DNA from: Bacteroidales bacterium
GTDB lineage: Bacteria > Bacteroidota > Bacteroidia > Bacteroidales > Bacteroidaceae
Length of the DNA stretch: 7,520 bases
NCBI GenBank assembly: GCA_004555055.1
Contig: SFJN01000152.1
Span: 1-7,520, forward strand
Direction of reading: 5' to 3'
The notes under the pieces were generated by a model. That model did not search any database, was not told the DNA's origin, and was given only the letters and a program-made list of their open reading frames with translations. How positions within the stretch are numbered: position 1 is the stretch's first letter; every line of letters starts with the position of its first letter. Below are positions 6,584-7,520 of this stretch, piece after piece. A program made the translations under genes and the position numbers.

Positions 6584-7279
6584 ATGGCAAAGAATATTTC
6601 TTTCACTGTAAAATACTGGAAACAGAACGGTCCGAAGGATGCCGGTCACTTCGAAGAGAAGCAGATGAGCAACATTCCCGATGATACCAGTTTCCTCGAA
6701 ATGCTCGACATCCTCAACGAGGAACTCATCAACGAGGGTAAGGAGCCTTTCACCTTCGACCACGACTGCCGCGAAGGCATCTGCGGTATGTGCTCGCTCT
6801 ACATCAACGGTACGCCCCACGGCAAGACCGAACGCGGTGCCACCACCTGCCAGCTCTATATGCGCCGCTTCAACGATGGCGACGTCATCACCGTCGAGCC
6901 CTGGCGCAGCGCTGCATTCCCCGTTATCAAGGACTGCATGGTCGACCGCTCGGCTTTCGACAAGATCCAGGCTGCCGGCGGCTACACCACCATCCGCACC
7001 GGACAGGCACAGGATGCCAACGCCATCCTGATCCCCAAGGCTGATGCCGACGAAGCCATGGACTGCGCTACCTGCATCGGTTGTGGTGCCTGCGTGGCTG
7101 CCTGCAAGAACGGCTCCGCCATGCTCTTCGTTTCGAGCAAGGTCAGCCAGTTCGCACTCCTCCCCCAGGGACGCGTAGAGGCTGCCAAGCGTGCCAAGGC
7201 CATGGTGGCAAAGATGGACGAACTCGGTTTCGGAAACTGCTGCCTGAACCGGATATCCCAAACAGGGGCCGTACACTGA
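6584..7279 (+). CDS. frdB: Fumarate reductase / succinate dehydrogenase iron-sulfur subunit, with aberrant truncated C terminus
   Basis: The subunit normally relays electrons from haem b through [3Fe-4S], [4Fe-4S] and [2Fe-2S] clusters to FrdA. The plant-ferredoxin-like N domain is intact: CREGICGMC supplies C62, C67 and C70, with C89 (TTCQLYMRR) as fourth ligand. The C domain begins normally with SCIGCGAC-type C164, C167, C170 and then C174 (VAACKNGSAM). The match continues through MDELGFGNC (C219). There the family normally reads roughly CTNT-x-ACE-x-ECPK followed by a helix, about 30 residues more. Here the protein instead ends CLNRISQTGAVH. Two cluster ligands are therefore missing: one for [3Fe-4S] and one for [4Fe-4S]. 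None of the three forward frames after 7238 contains the missing motif, so a one- or two-base shift does not explain it. A deletion, recombination or assembly error at about 7240 does. As written, the protein should not assemble normal clusters. The gene lies 58 bp after frdA and 10 bases before a terminator. Confidence 0.92.
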   Translation: MAKNISFTVKYWKQNGPKDAGHFEEKQMSNIPDDTSFLEMLDILNEELINEGKEPFTFDHDCREGICGMCSLYINGTPHGKTERGATTCQLYMRRFNDGDVITVEPWRSAAFPVIKDCMVDRSAFDKIQAAGGYTTIRTGQAQDANAILIPKADADEAMDCATCIGCGACVAACKNGSAMLFVSSKVSQFALLPQGRVEAAKRAKAMVAKMDELGFGNCCLNRISQTGAVH

Positions 7280-7288
7280 TAAATAATA

Positions 7289-7352
7289 GGCGAGTTCCAA
7301 TAAACAGTGCCCGATAAGAACACTGATTATTCGGGACTCGCCCTTTTCTTTT
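7289..7352 (+). terminator. Intrinsic terminator of the frdCAB operon
   Basis: The outer stem pairs 7289-7298 with 7333-7342 (GGCGAGTTCC with GGGACTCGCC, ten pairs, one G-U). One bulged C follows, then AATAA/TTATT, an A-A mismatch and CAGTG/CACTG, closing an 11-base loop (7310-7320). The total is about 20 pairs. A T-rich run (TTTTCTTTTTT) follows immediately. The hairpin begins 10 bases after the frdB stop and separates frdB from the dcu gene. Confidence 0.88.
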
Positions 7353-7364
7353 TTGCTACATCAT

Positions 7365-7372
7365 TATTTTTG
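7365..7372 (+). promoter_or_regulatory. Candidate -7 box for the dcu gene
   Basis: TATTTTTG fits TAnnTTTG exactly, but no TTTG box lies about 20 bases upstream; that position is the foot of the terminator. The start of transcription would fall near 7379, leaving a leader of only about 10 bases before the ATG. T-rich sequence after a terminator makes a chance match likely. Confidence 0.35.
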
Positions 7373-7388
7373 CGCCAGACAATTCCCC

Positions 7389-7520
7389 ATGTTCCTCGTC
7401 CAACTCATCATCGTCCTTGCCGCCCTCTATGTAGGTTCGCGCTATGGCAGCCTGGCATTGGGTGCCATTTCCGGCATTGCCCTTGCCATACTCGTCCTCG
7501 GTTTCGGCCTTAAGCCCGGC
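7389..7520 (+). CDS. dcuA/dcuB: DcuA/DcuB-family anaerobic C4-dicarboxylate exchanger, N-terminal part (cut by window end)
   Basis: Only 44 codons are present. They encode a hydrophobic N terminus (QLIIVLAALYVGSRYGSLAL, then GAISGIALAILVLGFGLKPG) that follows the start of E. coli DcuA and DcuB, including the small Gly-rich turn after the first helix and the KPG that ends the second. Dcu proteins sit in the inner membrane and exchange external fumarate, malate or aspartate for internal succinate during anaerobic growth. Placement directly after frdCAB fits this role: import or exchange of the electron acceptor and export of its reduced product. The start ATG at 7389 gives the expected family N terminus. 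The terminator before it and a possible box at 7365 suggest separate transcription. DcuA cannot be told from DcuB on this fragment. Confidence 0.85.
   Translation, partial: MFLVQLIIVLAALYVGSRYGSLALGAISGIALAILVLGFGLKPG

Noticed and set aside
6494..7300. 268-codon open frame on the minus strand opposite frdB
   Set aside because: It is a shadow of frdB with low-complexity Ala/Gly/Val composition, and it runs through the terminator hairpin.
7241..7320. A simple frameshift as the cause of the short frdB
   Set aside because: None of the three forward frames after the GFGNC codons encodes the missing C-x3-C-P segment, so a one- or two-base indel would not restore the protein.

Overview
The window looks like chromosomal DNA from an anaerobic, succinate-forming member of the Bacteroidota, probably order Bacteroidales (Prevotella/Bacteroides-like). 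The evidence is the pairing of a TonB-dependent receptor with a DUF4249 lipoprotein, Bacteroides-type promoter boxes (TTTG and TAnnTTTG), A-rich translation starts without Shine-Dalgarno sequences, and a frdCAB operon whose proteins resemble the Bacteroides/Wolinella di-haem type. Family calls come from reading motifs. No database search was possible.

Layout. (1) 30-3002, plus strand: an outer-membrane TonB-dependent receptor followed by a DUF4249 lipoprotein with an aspartate-rich tail after its lipidated cysteine. Together they form a probable surface uptake pair of unknown substrate. A run of nine C lies just before each gene. (2) 3013-3441, minus strand: sufE, the sulfur-transfer partner of the SufS cysteine desulfurase. 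It converges on the lipoprotein gene with only 10 bp between them. (3) 3442-3927: a 486-bp divergent regulatory region with a good promoter for sufE (minus), a very good promoter for frdC (plus), a perfect 12-bp palindrome, and a GC-rich frdC leader that can be folded by hand into a three-way junction. (4) 3928-7279: frdC, frdA and frdB, the membrane, flavoprotein and iron-sulfur subunits of menaquinol:fumarate reductase / succinate dehydrogenase. (5) 7289-7352: a strong intrinsic terminator. (6) 7389-end: the first 44 codons of a DcuA/DcuB-family C4-dicarboxylate exchanger.

Regions 4-6 form one physiological unit: Dcu would exchange fumarate/malate/aspartate for succinate, and FrdCAB would reduce fumarate with electrons from menaquinol. 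SufE fits beside an enzyme that needs three iron-sulfur clusters, although co-regulation is only inferred.

The most striking anomaly is the 3' end of frdB. The protein matches its family up to the GFGNC motif, then ends in an unrelated 12-residue tail. It lacks the final cysteine motif that supplies ligands to the [3Fe-4S] and [4Fe-4S] clusters. The second most interesting item is the structured leader in front of frdC. I see no CRISPR array, tRNA, rRNA, insertion sequence or phage gene.
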